Shown here: positions 42,049 through 52,094 of the stretch, piece by piece
Position numbering within the stretch: position 1 is the first letter of the stretch
Layout: every line of letters begins with the position of its first letter
Origin: Theocolax elegans
Taxonomy: Eukaryota > Arthropoda > Insecta > Hymenoptera > Cerocephalidae
Length of the DNA stretch: 64,000 bases
Reading direction: 5' to 3'
Assembly: GCA_026168455.1 (NCBI GenBank)
Contig: CM047429.1
Span: 51,281,027-51,345,026, forward strand
Notes under the pieces: model-generated
Databases searched by the model: none
Seen by the model: the letters and a program-made list of their open reading frames with translations, nothing else
Told to the model about the DNA's origin: nothing
Translations under genes and position numbers: made by a program

Positions 42049-44052
42049 TGTTATGTTCGAGTCCGGGGCTTTGTCTTTTATTCGTTAAAAATCTAGCTCC
42101 TCGAATTAACCCTCGTTTAGTACACGACTGTCTAACATACCTTGGTCTAGCTTGGATTCCCATCTCTTCTAGCTGTCTGTCCGAATATGGGCAGGTCGTG
42201 CTAACGTGTCCTTCGTATCGACGACATCTGTAGCACATTCTGCCGTCTCTCGTGCAATCTCTAGCTGCATGTCCTTTATTGCCACACACGTAGCATGCCT
42301 CCTTTTGACTGCTCGTAGCATGTTGAGCAGTTGCCGATTTCGAACTTTCTCCTCTAGCTGCTTCCTGTTCAACAATATAGGGTTTTAATTGTTCAACCGA
42401 AAGGGGTGGCTGATGCGTATTTTTATTGAAAAATTCAGCATCTCTAACTTTGGGTACGTTTATTACTATTGCATCGTAAAATGCATTCTAATTTCCGTTT
42501 CCGTTAAATTTGGTACATTTGTCAAATTATTGTACTGTCTAGCTATTTTGTCGAACTTATCCCAAAATACCGAAGCAGTTTCTTTATTAGGTTGATATCT
42601 TAAATTATGCAATTGTTTTCTCAAATACCCGGATGTCACATTGGATTCACTAGCTTTAAGACTTTTAATTTTATCTAACAATTCAACTGGGTTATGAATG
42701 TGCGCGAGTTTTGAATGATACGATTGGTCGATTCTGTTTATAATTATGTCTCTAACTTTGAATTTTTCTTTTTCCAACGTATTGTCATCTATCCCGTCTC
42801 TAGCTTTTTGTCGAGGATCTATAACGTAAAGCAAATCACAAACGCGCAGTTCGGACGTCAGATAGTCCAAGAACTGTTCTAAACTTGAACCATTTGTTAA
42901 TTTGTACTCGCGCCTAATTGTCGTATCTTTATTTACAATTTCGATCTGAATCTTTTCTTTTAAGTTACTTGATCTATTTTCTAGCATATTATTTCTAATT
43001 AGTTTGTCAAATTCTTTTCTAACTGTTTCAGAAACTAATAATTTGTCTACCTTTTCTCTAGTTGGTTCGATTTCTTCAAATTCCTCCCATTTTGCCCATT
43101 TTTCTTGTAGCGTACCAATTCTATCATATATGTGACTTATCCTAGTCACTATATCGCCGTGGTATATCTTTTGGTCCTTCAAACCAAGTTCATATAGAGT
43201 CGGGACTCTATCTTCCAGCGACGCCACTCTAGCTGTTAATTTTTCTAGCATTCGGGTCAAATCTGAAAAATTACAATCTTTATTTATTCCAATTTTATTA
43301 ACTAAATCTCCCTTATCGGCTGTGTAACATTCTAACTGAGAATTCTCAAGGAGACTTCTCTCTTTCTTGAACCTACTCAGATTATAAACGCACGAGTCTA
43401 TTCGTTTTATCATTGGGGTTGAGTTACCTTTCATTTTCGTTTCTAACTTATCTAGCTTATCCCCAGACTCGAGCTCAGGTTCCTTTTCTAGCTCAAAATC
43501 TAGCTGTGGGTCAGGATCATTTTTCCCTTCCCTTTCTAGCTCCAGATCATCCTCCTGCTGGCTCAGAGGAGATTGGTTGGCGTCACTCGCCTCTAACAGC
43601 AGCCGTTTCCTTTCTAACTCTTCACTGACGACACGAATGATCTCGTCACTCAATTGCTCTCGTCCTGTGAAAATACAATGGGAAATTTAGATAGTTGTCC
43701 AAAATTTGACCGAACACAAGCCAAACATGAACAACAAGCGAATGCAGAAGCACTGGAACACACAGATTTTCCACATTCACTTAATATCATGAACAGACTG
43801 CATAAGAACACATTATACAGAAAATCCATGAGCCAGCTTTAATCTGAGATTTTTGCATGCTTCAAGGTATAATACCTACATATATATATGATTTTTAATT
43901 TCGTATCTAATTACTATCTAATTACTCTTACCACTCTAGCTTAAAAATTCATGTTTACCAACTGTATAACGTTTTCCGCCAGACATGGTGAAGACCACTC
44001 CTTCCTCCTGGATGTCGAAGACATATGTTTCGTCCGGGTGGTTCTCCGCCAT
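42035..44052 (-). CDS. gag: Copia Gag with a 5' intron and frame-shifted nucleocapsid
   Basis: Exon 1 (44052-43959) starts at an ATG ([18 protein letters not shown]...) and ends at a donor G|GTAAAC. Exon 2 begins at 43664 after TTTTCACAG and continues in phase (...[17 protein letters not shown]). The main frame is open to 42466 (397 codons) and includes a Copia-type capsid region ending ...[20 protein letters not shown]. The nucleocapsid continues in a frame displaced by one base (about 42475 to 42035) with the zinc knuckle [14 protein letters not shown] and a second, diverged [15 protein letters not shown]. No ATG exists in frame at the start of exon 2, which supports use of the intron. Unspliced RNA would give only a ~38-residue peptide. 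Confidence 0.7.
43665..43958 (-). other. Predicted intron in Copia gag
   Basis: 294 nt, GTAAAC...TTTTCACAG on the minus strand, T-rich towards the acceptor. It joins a 31-codon first exon in phase to the long Gag frame. Genomic RNA must retain it for it to be seen in the DNA copy. Confidence 0.6.
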
Positions 44053-45133
44053 TTGAAGCTCTAAGTCTTGCGTGAGCAAGAATAGCTTCAAGGTCCGTTG
44101 GTCTATACATCAAAACCATGTTAAATCCAACTTAAAATATTCAATCATTTCATGTATCTAACTTCAATATATTTTCTAACTTGATTTTAATTTTCGAAAC
44201 TGTACAGTATGTCTAGCTTGTATAGTCATTTATTGACTTTCTAGTAATGCGCATTGTCAAACTTTCAATTTCGAAGCATTCATCCGTATCAAACGATGTG
44301 CGGGTCTCGCATGTGCATTATTAGTTCTAACTAATTTCATGCGCGTCCATTTCACTCGGTCGCGCCACGTATCAACTGCAAATATCAAGCGATGTGAATG
44401 TCGATCGATCGATAGTTCGCGCGCGCCGGTCGAACGAGCATGCTCTCCAGTCGCGAGTTTCCCCCACTCCGCGCGGTCGAGCAACACGGCGAGAAACGGC
44501 GCGCTTCCCTGGCGCTCCCGCGCAAACCCGGCGTTCCCGCGCAAACCCGGCGTTCCCGCTCAGGCCCGGCGGCCATCTTGGCTTCCTTGCGTTTACCGAT
44601 TTCTCGGAACCGTCTAATCAAAAACCAATTTCGTGCACTTTTTGCAAAAACCCGGCACTCGAACGACACTCAAACGCTCAAAATTTTAAACTAGCTTCAA
44701 ACTAACATAACTCGGGATCGAGCATTTTCAATTGAATTTAATCTCAAACTAACAGAATTTAATTTCAAACTAACTGAATTTAACATGTAACTAGCCCGCA
44801 CTTTCGCTCGCTGAGTTACATACCTCTAGCATTTGCCGATTTGCGGAGGTCTCCTATCTCGTCCGCCATCTTCCTTTCTAGCTGCTGTAGATTCCTCTAC
44901 CTGATCCCGGTAGATCCTCTAGCTTTCTTTCTCCTAGCTAAATTTCCTTTGTGGTGGTTGACTGGGTGACCGTAGCTCTGTCTGATCTCCCTTTCTAGCT
45001 TCTTTCTAGCACAACACCAACAAAACTTTACACCAAACTTTTCTCACAAGCACTCGCGATCGCGAAGAAGGGACTTCTAACAAAATAACAAAGCCAAACT
45101 ATTCCTCTCAAACCAGCGCGCAGTGGAAGCGTG
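44053..45133 (-). other. Copia 5' leader
   Basis: ~1.1 kb untranslated. The middle (44340-44640) is GC-rich with a tandem GCGCAAACCCGGCGTTCCC (two and a half copies, ~44519-44570). The region 44690-45070 has many GYTAGA-type hexamers. Short GC-rich open frames on both strands here have no recognisable motif. Confidence 0.6.
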
Positions 45134-45147
45134 CTGGGCCCATAACC
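45134..45147 (-). other. Copia primer-binding site (initiator tRNA-Met half-molecule type)
   Basis: Directly inside the 5' LTR the coding strand reads GGTTATGGGCCCAG, complementary to the anticodon-stem region of initiator tRNA-Met. This is the cleaved-tRNA priming arrangement characteristic of Drosophila copia. Confidence 0.88.
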
Positions 45148-45393
45148 TGTTGGAATAAAACCAGGAGAGGAAGGGCTTGGCTTCAATGATAAACTCACCG
45201 GTTATATATTATGAAATAATAAACTCTTTTATTCTATATATTAATAATATGTACACTGGGGGAGGCCTTTGTACATCCGACCGTGTCGGGATCAGTGGCT
45301 CGAGTGCAGTAGCGGGAGAAACCGATCTCACCGCGCCGCCGCTTGCGTCGCTTCCTCCGGGGTCCTCCCCACTCCTTGTTACTCAGTTGGTAA

Positions 45394-45430
<37 letters not shown>

Positions 45431-45450
45431 ATCACGTCTTATTTCCAACA
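45148..45450 (-). repeat. 5' LTR of Copia
   Basis: 303 bp, TGTTGGAA...TTCCAACA, about 2.4% different from the 3' LTR plus a longer (GA)n. Its right flank (CTATTATAAACAG) is exactly the start of direct repeat D2. Confidence 0.92.
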
Positions 45451-46124
45451 CTATTATAAACAGTATAGGCAAAAGAAAATTCAAATTTTAACAGTCGCAA
45501 TATAAAATACGAATTATATATGAATAGATTTTCAAAAACTATTAATTTAGGAGCATTAAATTTAAATATTTTTTAAATTAATATTTCAAAATTATTTGGA
45601 TATATAAGTGAGTAGATTATGTATATTTATAGATAACAATATTTTAAATAATTAAGTATGTATGTATTAGAAACAGAAGGTTTTCTAATGAATGAATTTG
45701 ATTATAATAATCAAGATAAATATATGGGCTCTGTAACTAAAGGAAAAAATAAATTGGATATAATTATGGATTAAAACGCAAATGAAAGAGGGTGCAAATG
45801 ACGAATTACGGGAGAAATGGAAGAAACAGGTTTTTATTTATATGCCACTAAAATTATATAAATAGTTCTATAAAATTAATAAAAATTAATAAAAAAATTT
45901 ATTTATTTAAGAAGAAAGTTTTATTACTCTAAAAGTACAAAATATTAATGCCATAGAACTTTTGCCGATGATCCTTCGTCATTAAATAAATTAATTTTAG
46001 GAGGTGAAGTTCTATTTAGATCCGTTTAAAATATTCCAAAATTTTAATAAGTTGTTAACTAAAATACTACAATTTAGTAAGTATATGTACTTTACTATTT
46101 TTGGTAAGTTAATTTTTCATTAAC
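45451..46124. repeat. Direct repeat D2 flanking the Copia element
   Basis: Matches 37068-37730. After its end (CATTAAC) the sequence continues as AT-rich DNA without the foldback that follows D1. Confidence 0.88.
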
Positions 46125-46716
46125 ATTTATAATTATTAAAATATAAATTTAAGCTTTATAAGAATCCATATAGTTTAAAATTTACAGTTAACATTTAATA
46201 TGTCTCTATTTTTTTTATTGTTTTTATTCTGATTTCATTACACTAAATTTTAGTATACTTTTATTTATAAATTATAATAACTATAGCAATACCTCTAAGG
46301 TGTTGTGTGAATCTGTTTAATTTTTAAGGTGTCCATGGTAGTGAAAAAATAATATAATTTAAAACATTATTTTAAATAAATTAATTACGAAAAACCTTTT
46401 TCGAAATTAAAAATAGGGGGTTGGCGCGCGAAGCTAGTATGTATATATATATATACGTAATGTATATACATAATTATTTTATATACACTTGACGACCGCG
46501 CGTGCACGCTATGACTTTTTTCCCGTATCGCGAGTATCGGTAGAAGCTACGGTTCGGTTATTCCGGGATCATGTTTAGCGGATGCGCGGCAACGGGCGTT
46601 CTCGTAGACTCCCTCCTTCTCCCACGCCCTCCTCCGACTCGCCGAGTCGACCAATCGCGGCCGCTTATTGAGGCGCGAAGGGGGTCCGTGGCGTGAAGCG
46701 CGGCAGTCCCTTTTGG
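46125..46716. other. AT-rich then CpG-rich unassigned DNA
   Basis: AT-rich to ~46410, then GGGGTTGGCGCGCGAAGCTAG at a sharp transition, a (TA)n tract, and from ~46490 a CpG-rich stretch with a CCAAT motif (GACCAATCGC, ~46647). No coding frame was recognised. Confidence 0.4.
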
Positions 46717-46724
46717 GTCACCAG

Positions 46725-46826
46725 CAGAGTGACCAGTTGGCGATTTTTTTCCTTTTCTCTCTTACGTATATTGATGTTTATTATGCAAGAGCAACAAAGA
46801 AAAAAAATCGCCATCTGGCAACCCTG
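46725..46826. mobile_element. 102-bp hAT-type MITE
   Basis: Termini CAGAGTGACCAGTTGGCGAT / ATCGCCATCTGGCAACCCTG are inverted repeats of ~25 bp, with the CAG-rGnnGCCA look of hAT ends. An 8-bp target duplication, GTCACCAG (46717-46724) / GACACCAG (46827-46834) with one mismatch, is the hAT signature. Non-coding. Confidence 0.8.
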
Positions 46827-46834
46827 GACACCAG

Positions 46835-48240
46835 CTCGCGACCGTGCACAAAGAGAGCCGGCCGTAGCCAGCAGCCTTTGAGGGAGTCCGCTTTCGAGCA
46901 TCCACGCACGAGCGAGGACGTGGTATTTTTCGGTTACCCGCGATCGCGACTATAAGCGAAATAATCGGGCGCTCAGCTCTGCCGGTCGGCAAAACCTCGA
47001 GACAAACGGCGTGGTTTTATTTTTCTCTCAAAAGAAACCTCCCCTTCTACTTTTCACCTTTCCCCTTTGTCGACAATCTTCCCCTAAGATTTACGACACA
47101 CTATAAAATAAATAAACTAACTATCCGCTATATTCATTGTCCGTTTAAATAGCACCATTAGCGCCATCATATACACATAAGTACAATGTATATCGCATTT
47201 TATGTACGCCACGTCCCGTATCCAAATTTGAATTTCAAATTTCTTTTATTTTATTAGAAAAATATTTATTTATAACAATTCTCTTTTTTATTTATTTTTT
47301 AATACAAAAAATCGAATAGAAAAAAAAGAAATATAATAAAAAAATTTATTTATTAAAAAAAACTGATATTTTTATAACAAAATTTGATATAAAAAAATAT
47401 AAAACAATAAAAAATATTTACCACACACAACAATAAAATTTTAAAAGAAATCTAAACGTCAAACCCTATAAAGCATGTTTTCAATATGTCCAAATGTTTC
47501 TAAAATATTAAATTAAAATTTAATTAAAAGTTTTAAATATAATTAAACAAAAAATTTGTTTTTAAACTTGAAAAATTTGGACTTGAACGTTAAATAAACA
47601 TAACGAATTTTTTCTAAATTTAAGCCTATCTTTAATATTAAATAATATTAACTTTTTTTCTTAAATTAAATTTCAATTTCAGGAAAATAATCAACATAAA
47701 CAGTTATACCAGTAAATAAAAAATTAACAAATTTAAACAATATACATGAATGTTGCTCAATATCGAATAAATAAATTAATTATATATTTTCATATAGACA
47801 AATATAAATTGTACAATATTTTATCATATATACTTATCTTTACTGTCCAAAATATATGTGTCATTAACATTGTTTTACCAAATATTCTTTAGAAGAAACA
47901 TTAATGTAAAAAAAAAACTATATGGTTTTATATAGGCATATGAAAATTATGTATATATGTATTTTTTTTAAATTACGTTAACCCCTCTTTCAGAAATATG
48001 TTTCCTATTACTTCCCTCTTACCAAATATTTTTTTTTAAATTTTTGAGATATTTGAGGAACAACACTTTTTCATCAATACATTGATATTCAGAATATTAG
48101 AATAATATCTAAAATTTAACAACTATAAATACATTTTAAATTTATTATTAGAACATATATGTATATGCAAAATAATACTTCTGCATACTATAATTACAAT
48201 TCTAATTTTTATTATTATTATTATTTTATAGAATAACAAA
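46835..48240. other. CpG-rich flank then AT-rich DNA; no gene recognised
   Basis: 46835-47060 is CpG-rich with a TATA-like CTATAAG near 46950 followed by GCGCTCAGCTC, a possible but unsupported promoter. From 47100 to 48240 the sequence is very AT-rich with no coding frame. Confidence 0.35.
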
Positions 48241-48244
48241 AACC

Positions 48245-48385
48245 ACCAACGGTGCGAGCGCGAAGCGCGAGCTATATTCGGTCGTGCCTTATAAGTTTCG
48301 GTTCTCAGAACAGAAACTTGCGCGCGAGGCGCGCGGGGGGTTGGCGTGCGGCAGCGCGCAGGGGGGCTCGGCCCCCCAAGTTTAA
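48245..48385. repeat. GC-rich island with strong hairpins
   Basis: Runs such as GAGCGCGAAGCGCGAGC and GCGCGCGAGGCGCGC, and a perfect 7-bp hairpin GGGGGGC-TCG-GCCCCCC at 48361-48377, stand out against ~20% GC surroundings. GGGGTTGGCG is shared with the GC boundary at ~46420. It may be the end of an unidentified element. Confidence 0.45.
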
Positions 48386-48627
48386 ATTAAAAATAATGGT
48401 CCTACCAGTTTACAAACATAAATCTGATCAAAGTAAAATATGATAACAAGCAGCAATTTTTAATTCATATCGTAATTCTAATTATTTCTTGCATTATTTC
48501 AGTTGATTAATAAAAATTCAGTATTAATAAAATTTTATATTAAATATTTTTTATTTAAATGTATAAAAAATTGTATTCTGTTCCGGTTTATTTATTATAT
48601 TTTACAATTACATAATTTAATCCTAGG

Positions 48628-50807
48628 TTGTTAATGACATTCCGAATTATGGTACTTACTCCGAAAATCACGAGAATGATACCGTGAGCACCTTTTTACT
48701 TGATTCTAATGAATCATTACCTGTATTTTACAGTGGCTTCGAAGAAAACGTAAATTTTGACAGTTTTGACCAAGAAACGAATGTAGATGATTTATTGAGT
48801 AAACCTTTACATGTATTCACTGAAGTAACTGTCGAAAAAGCAATATTTGAAATTTTACATTTTTATTCTCAAAATCGTATCACAAAAACAGCTTTAGAAC
48901 GATTTTTAAGTACATTAAATAGTTTATTGCCTCAACCCAATAATTTACCCAAAACTAAGCACTTACTACAAAAACTATTAGAAAAATTGACACCTTTCCA
49001 GTATGAAGAAGTAAGGAAACATCGGATTTGCGAAATGTGTGCAAATTATTTAGGAAATTGGACAAGTAAACCACGACCAACAATTTGCGATGCTTGCAGT
49101 TGTAATAATGTAAATGGTTTATTTATAGAATATAATTTAGAATCATTGTTAAAAAACGCTTTTGAGCACAGAAATTTAAAGAATTTAATAGATGAATATA
49201 AAATTTATGAAAATTCGGATATAAATTATATTGAAGATATTTTTTCTGGATCGCAATATAAATCCATAAAAGAAAATGTTGTTCTTAATGATTATGACGT
49301 ATGTTTACTTTAGAACGCAGATGGTTGTGACGTGGTGGATCTGCATGAGAACAGATCACCCGTTACTTAGGGCTCTGTAGTACCGACGCGGCCAGCGCAA
49401 GAATCGGCACTTGGCATATGGCGCGCGTATCGGTAGGCAGAAGACGCGGAAAAGTACAGCTACGACCAATTGCGGGCGTAGCGCAGTGATAGCGTGAACG
49501 CCTTCGAATCCGAAGGGGCTCGGGTTCAAGACCTGACGCCCGTTCCTTTTTTTTAATTTGTAGCAATTGAGTCTCATTGTTACATGGTATACCAATATCT
49601 AACAGTTCTAATGGTGATTTATGGTTACTACAGCCGAGAAAAAAAACCTGATATGCTATGATTTTTAAGACTATTTGTCGAAAGTTTGAAAAAGTTACGC
49701 TTTGACGGCGTCAAATGGTTTGACAAAGAGAATCAAGTAATTAGGCACAGTATGATTTTTGCCCCTATAGCTACCTTAGATGCTCCAGCAAGAGCGGCTG
49801 TACAAAATATAAAACAATATAATGGCGAATATATTGCTTTAGGTTCTAAAAGAGTATATTTGTATCAAAAATCGCCGTATAGGACAGAAAGATCAATGAT
49901 AAAACAAGCATTTCAAGTAGAAAATGACAATGTACCCGCTGTAAACGGAGTGAAAGGGCCTTCAATTGCATCTTTAATATTTTGACGTATCAAAATCTTT
50001 TGTCACAGATTATATGCACGCGATTTTATTTGGTTCTCGAACATTATTTTCACTTTGGTTTGATTCAAAGAATCAAAATCAGGAATTTTACGTAAAAAAA
50101 TTGTTAAGAGACGAAATAAATAATGATTTAAAGTCTATCTTTCCCCCGGATTTTATACCAAGAAAATCCAGAATTATACAGAATATAAAGTATTGGAAAG
50201 CATCTGAAATACGTGCTTTTATACTATTTTATGGTCCAATTTTACTGAAAAATCAATTACCTGAAAAATACTATCAGCATTACTTACTATTAGTATATGC
50301 GACTAGATTACTTTTAAAAAGTAAAATTCATGTTATTGAAATAGATTTAGCAGAACATTTATATGATTTAATTGACGTTGAAATTGCAAATTCTTTAAAG
50401 CTTTTGTCAGTATATCGAATTATAAAATGCAAATTATTTAGCATAACACCTTATAAATCTAGTGAATGTAAAGCGTTGGGTACTAGACTTAAAAATAAGC
50501 TGTGTGAAAATGAACGAGCGTATATAGAAGATTTTTGTATGCAAAATCAATTAAATATTAAAAGTATACAAATATATGCTAGAGTAAAACTATACAACAC
50601 ATTTTTTACATCTGTATCATACAAAAGACAGAAAATTAGAGAACATTTTTATATTTATTATGATGATGGTTTATTTGGAAAAATATTGATTTTATAAACG
50701 TAAATAAGATGCTTTTTGCCGTTGTTAAGCAGCTAGTTGTTTCGAATGAAATTAGAAATATTGTATGTGTTCGCGCCAATATGCGCTTTGAATCACGGGA
50801 AATAGTA
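48628..50807 (+). pseudogene. DDE-transposase-like pseudogene (CACTA/EnSpm-like, tentative)
   Basis: A frame opens after an acceptor-like ..TTTAATCCTAG at 48627 and runs to 49313 with an acidic N-terminus, a helical region and a C-x2-C ... C-x2-C zinc motif (ICEMCANYLG...ICDACSCN). After the T3 insertion the homology resumes at 49686-49985 (MIFAPIATLDAPARAAVQN, NGVKGPSIASL), shifts frame by one base in a T run, and continues at 50014-50697 (preceded by SFVTDYMHAILFG; WKASEIRAFILFYGP). A further shift leads to KMLFAVVKQLVVSN before the Gypsy LTR cuts it. The NGVKGPS and DYMHA blocks are typical of a large family of uncharacterised animal transposase-like proteins. The superfamily name is from memory. 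Confidence 0.6.
49326..49584 (+). mobile_element. Short LTR-like element with tRNA-like sequence (T3)
   Basis: 259 bp, TGTGACG...TTGTTACA, with a 4-bp duplication TGGT (49322-49325 and 49585-49588). Close relative of 29437-29694 with the same tRNA-like core (GCGGGCGTAGCGCAGTG...CTCGGGTTCAAGACC...CGCCCGT) and T8 run. The anticodon-loop-like segment is CTTCGAA here against CTTCGGA in T2. It interrupts the transposase pseudogene. Confidence 0.68.
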
Positions 50808-51092
50808 TGTGGGGAGGTGTGTATGTGTATTATACACCGTTTACGCGGCCCCACACGTCCGCGTTGCCAGGTCGAGAGGATGGAGTGCGAGGTAATAATC
50901 TACAACAGATCTATAGTTAGTAATTGCTTTATTTGGCTCTCGTCCGCAATAGGCGGACTCATGCGTCGAAGGTTCAGACGCGACTGACTCTCTATCGCGA
51001 GTGTTGCGATATTACTAGTTCACTCGCTTAACTACAGATGCGCCCTCAGGCGTTACATTGTGGCACTAAGTCGTTAGGGCCGCCTGCCCACA
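50808..51092 (-). repeat. 3' LTR of Gypsy element
   Basis: 285 bp. Just inside it the coding strand has GAGGGGGGAG (51096-51105), the polypurine tract. Confidence 0.92.
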
Positions 51093-52094
51093 GTGCTCCC
51101 CCCTCAATGTCGACCTGCATGAAATGCAGCGAGGTCGAAATTCGACTGAAATTCTTGTGAAAGAAGGCCCTAAGAGTCATTTATTCTTTTTACAACAGTA
51201 ATTAACAGTCTTTATACATTAATCACAATACGCTTAACAACAATAACCGTTTTAAAGATTCTGAAGTAATTAACATTAGTTCTAAACATTCGTCATTCAT
51301 TAACGCTTTACAACTAGTTAAACAATCGCATATTCTTAACTGTGCGTTGAACGCAAATTCTGGAAAATCCAGATTAAACAATTTTGCTACGGTATAAACG
51401 CACACTTTATTTAAGGTCTTATTCCTCCATGCTAAACATAATCGTGCGCAGTGAAAAATCTTTACATGATTAATGCTACTACTGCAGTTGTGCAGTTCAC
51501 AGTTTCTTTACATTGTTAATTAAATACAATCGCTTCTTTTGAGTGCGGTGTCACAGCTAAATCTGTCTATTTCTATTCTAAATGACTCAAAATGTTAACC
51601 TATTGTTTGTCTCTTATCGTAACTAAATATCTACTGAACAAAGCACGGACTTACCCTACGCAATGTAAATAGCGAGGTACCGATTCTCGTAAACATTTTC
51701 GTTACTGAGATCTTTACTATCGAAATTATATTGTTATACTATTCTTGTTATACCCAGTCTTACTAATTATATATCACAGTTTTTACAGTCTTTGATTAAA
51801 CGCTTTTTTGCAGTATTCGTGAATGCGCGAGATTCTATACAATTAATATAGTCAGTCTTGTTTGCATTTATCACAGTTTTTCTTTTAATAGTTTCTTCTC
51901 TAAAACAGTCTGAACGTAACGTTCTTTCTTATTTTTACGGTAGATACGCGTGACTCTATACAGTCTATATTTTCAGTCTTTCTGTTTCTTTTTAGAATAC
52001 TAGGAATAAATTTTTTCTTTTTTATCACAGTAGGTTGCAAATTTGCAAGCGGTTCCGCGTTTCTTTCGTTCGAATCAAAAACTACATTTCGCGG
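51093..52094 (-). other. 3' untranslated region of the Gypsy element
   Basis: ~1 kb between the integrase stop and the 3' LTR. Only a 60-codon frame (51223-51405, minus) is present, without recognisable motifs or membrane/signal features. This is where an env would lie in env-bearing relatives, but none is seen. Confidence 0.55.

Larger units (their letters stand above)
37971..45450 (-). mobile_element. Copia-type LTR retrotransposon (7.5 kb)
   Basis: LTRs at 37971-38265 (295 bp) and 45148-45450 (303 bp) start TGTTGGAA and end TTCCAACA. They differ at about seven positions plus a (GA)n length change. The internal order is gag, PR, IN, RT, RNase H, which is Copia order. A half-tRNA PBS and a GGGAGGGAG polypurine tract are present. 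Damage: one in-frame stop in RNase H and two compensating frame changes around the Gag nucleocapsid. The five bases before the left LTR (ATATT) and after the right LTR (CTATT) do not match perfectly and lie in different sequences. The internal region is extraordinarily rich in GCTAGA/GTTAGA on the sense strand. Confidence 0.93.

Noticed and set aside
43678..43842. 54-aa plus-strand frame within the Copia intron
   Set aside because: Composition looks protein-like, but there are no splice, promoter or polyA signals and the sense strand is explained as an intron. Chance is the simpler reading.
44257..44705. Several overlapping 80-100-codon frames on both strands
   Set aside because: GC-rich leader of Copia lacks stops by composition and contains a tandem repeat. 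No conserved motif.
29437..49584. Functional tRNA genes at the two tRNA-like sequences
   Set aside because: Anticodon stems do not pair as in a tRNA, 3' ends lack a normal discriminator context, and both lie inside repeated elements with target duplications.
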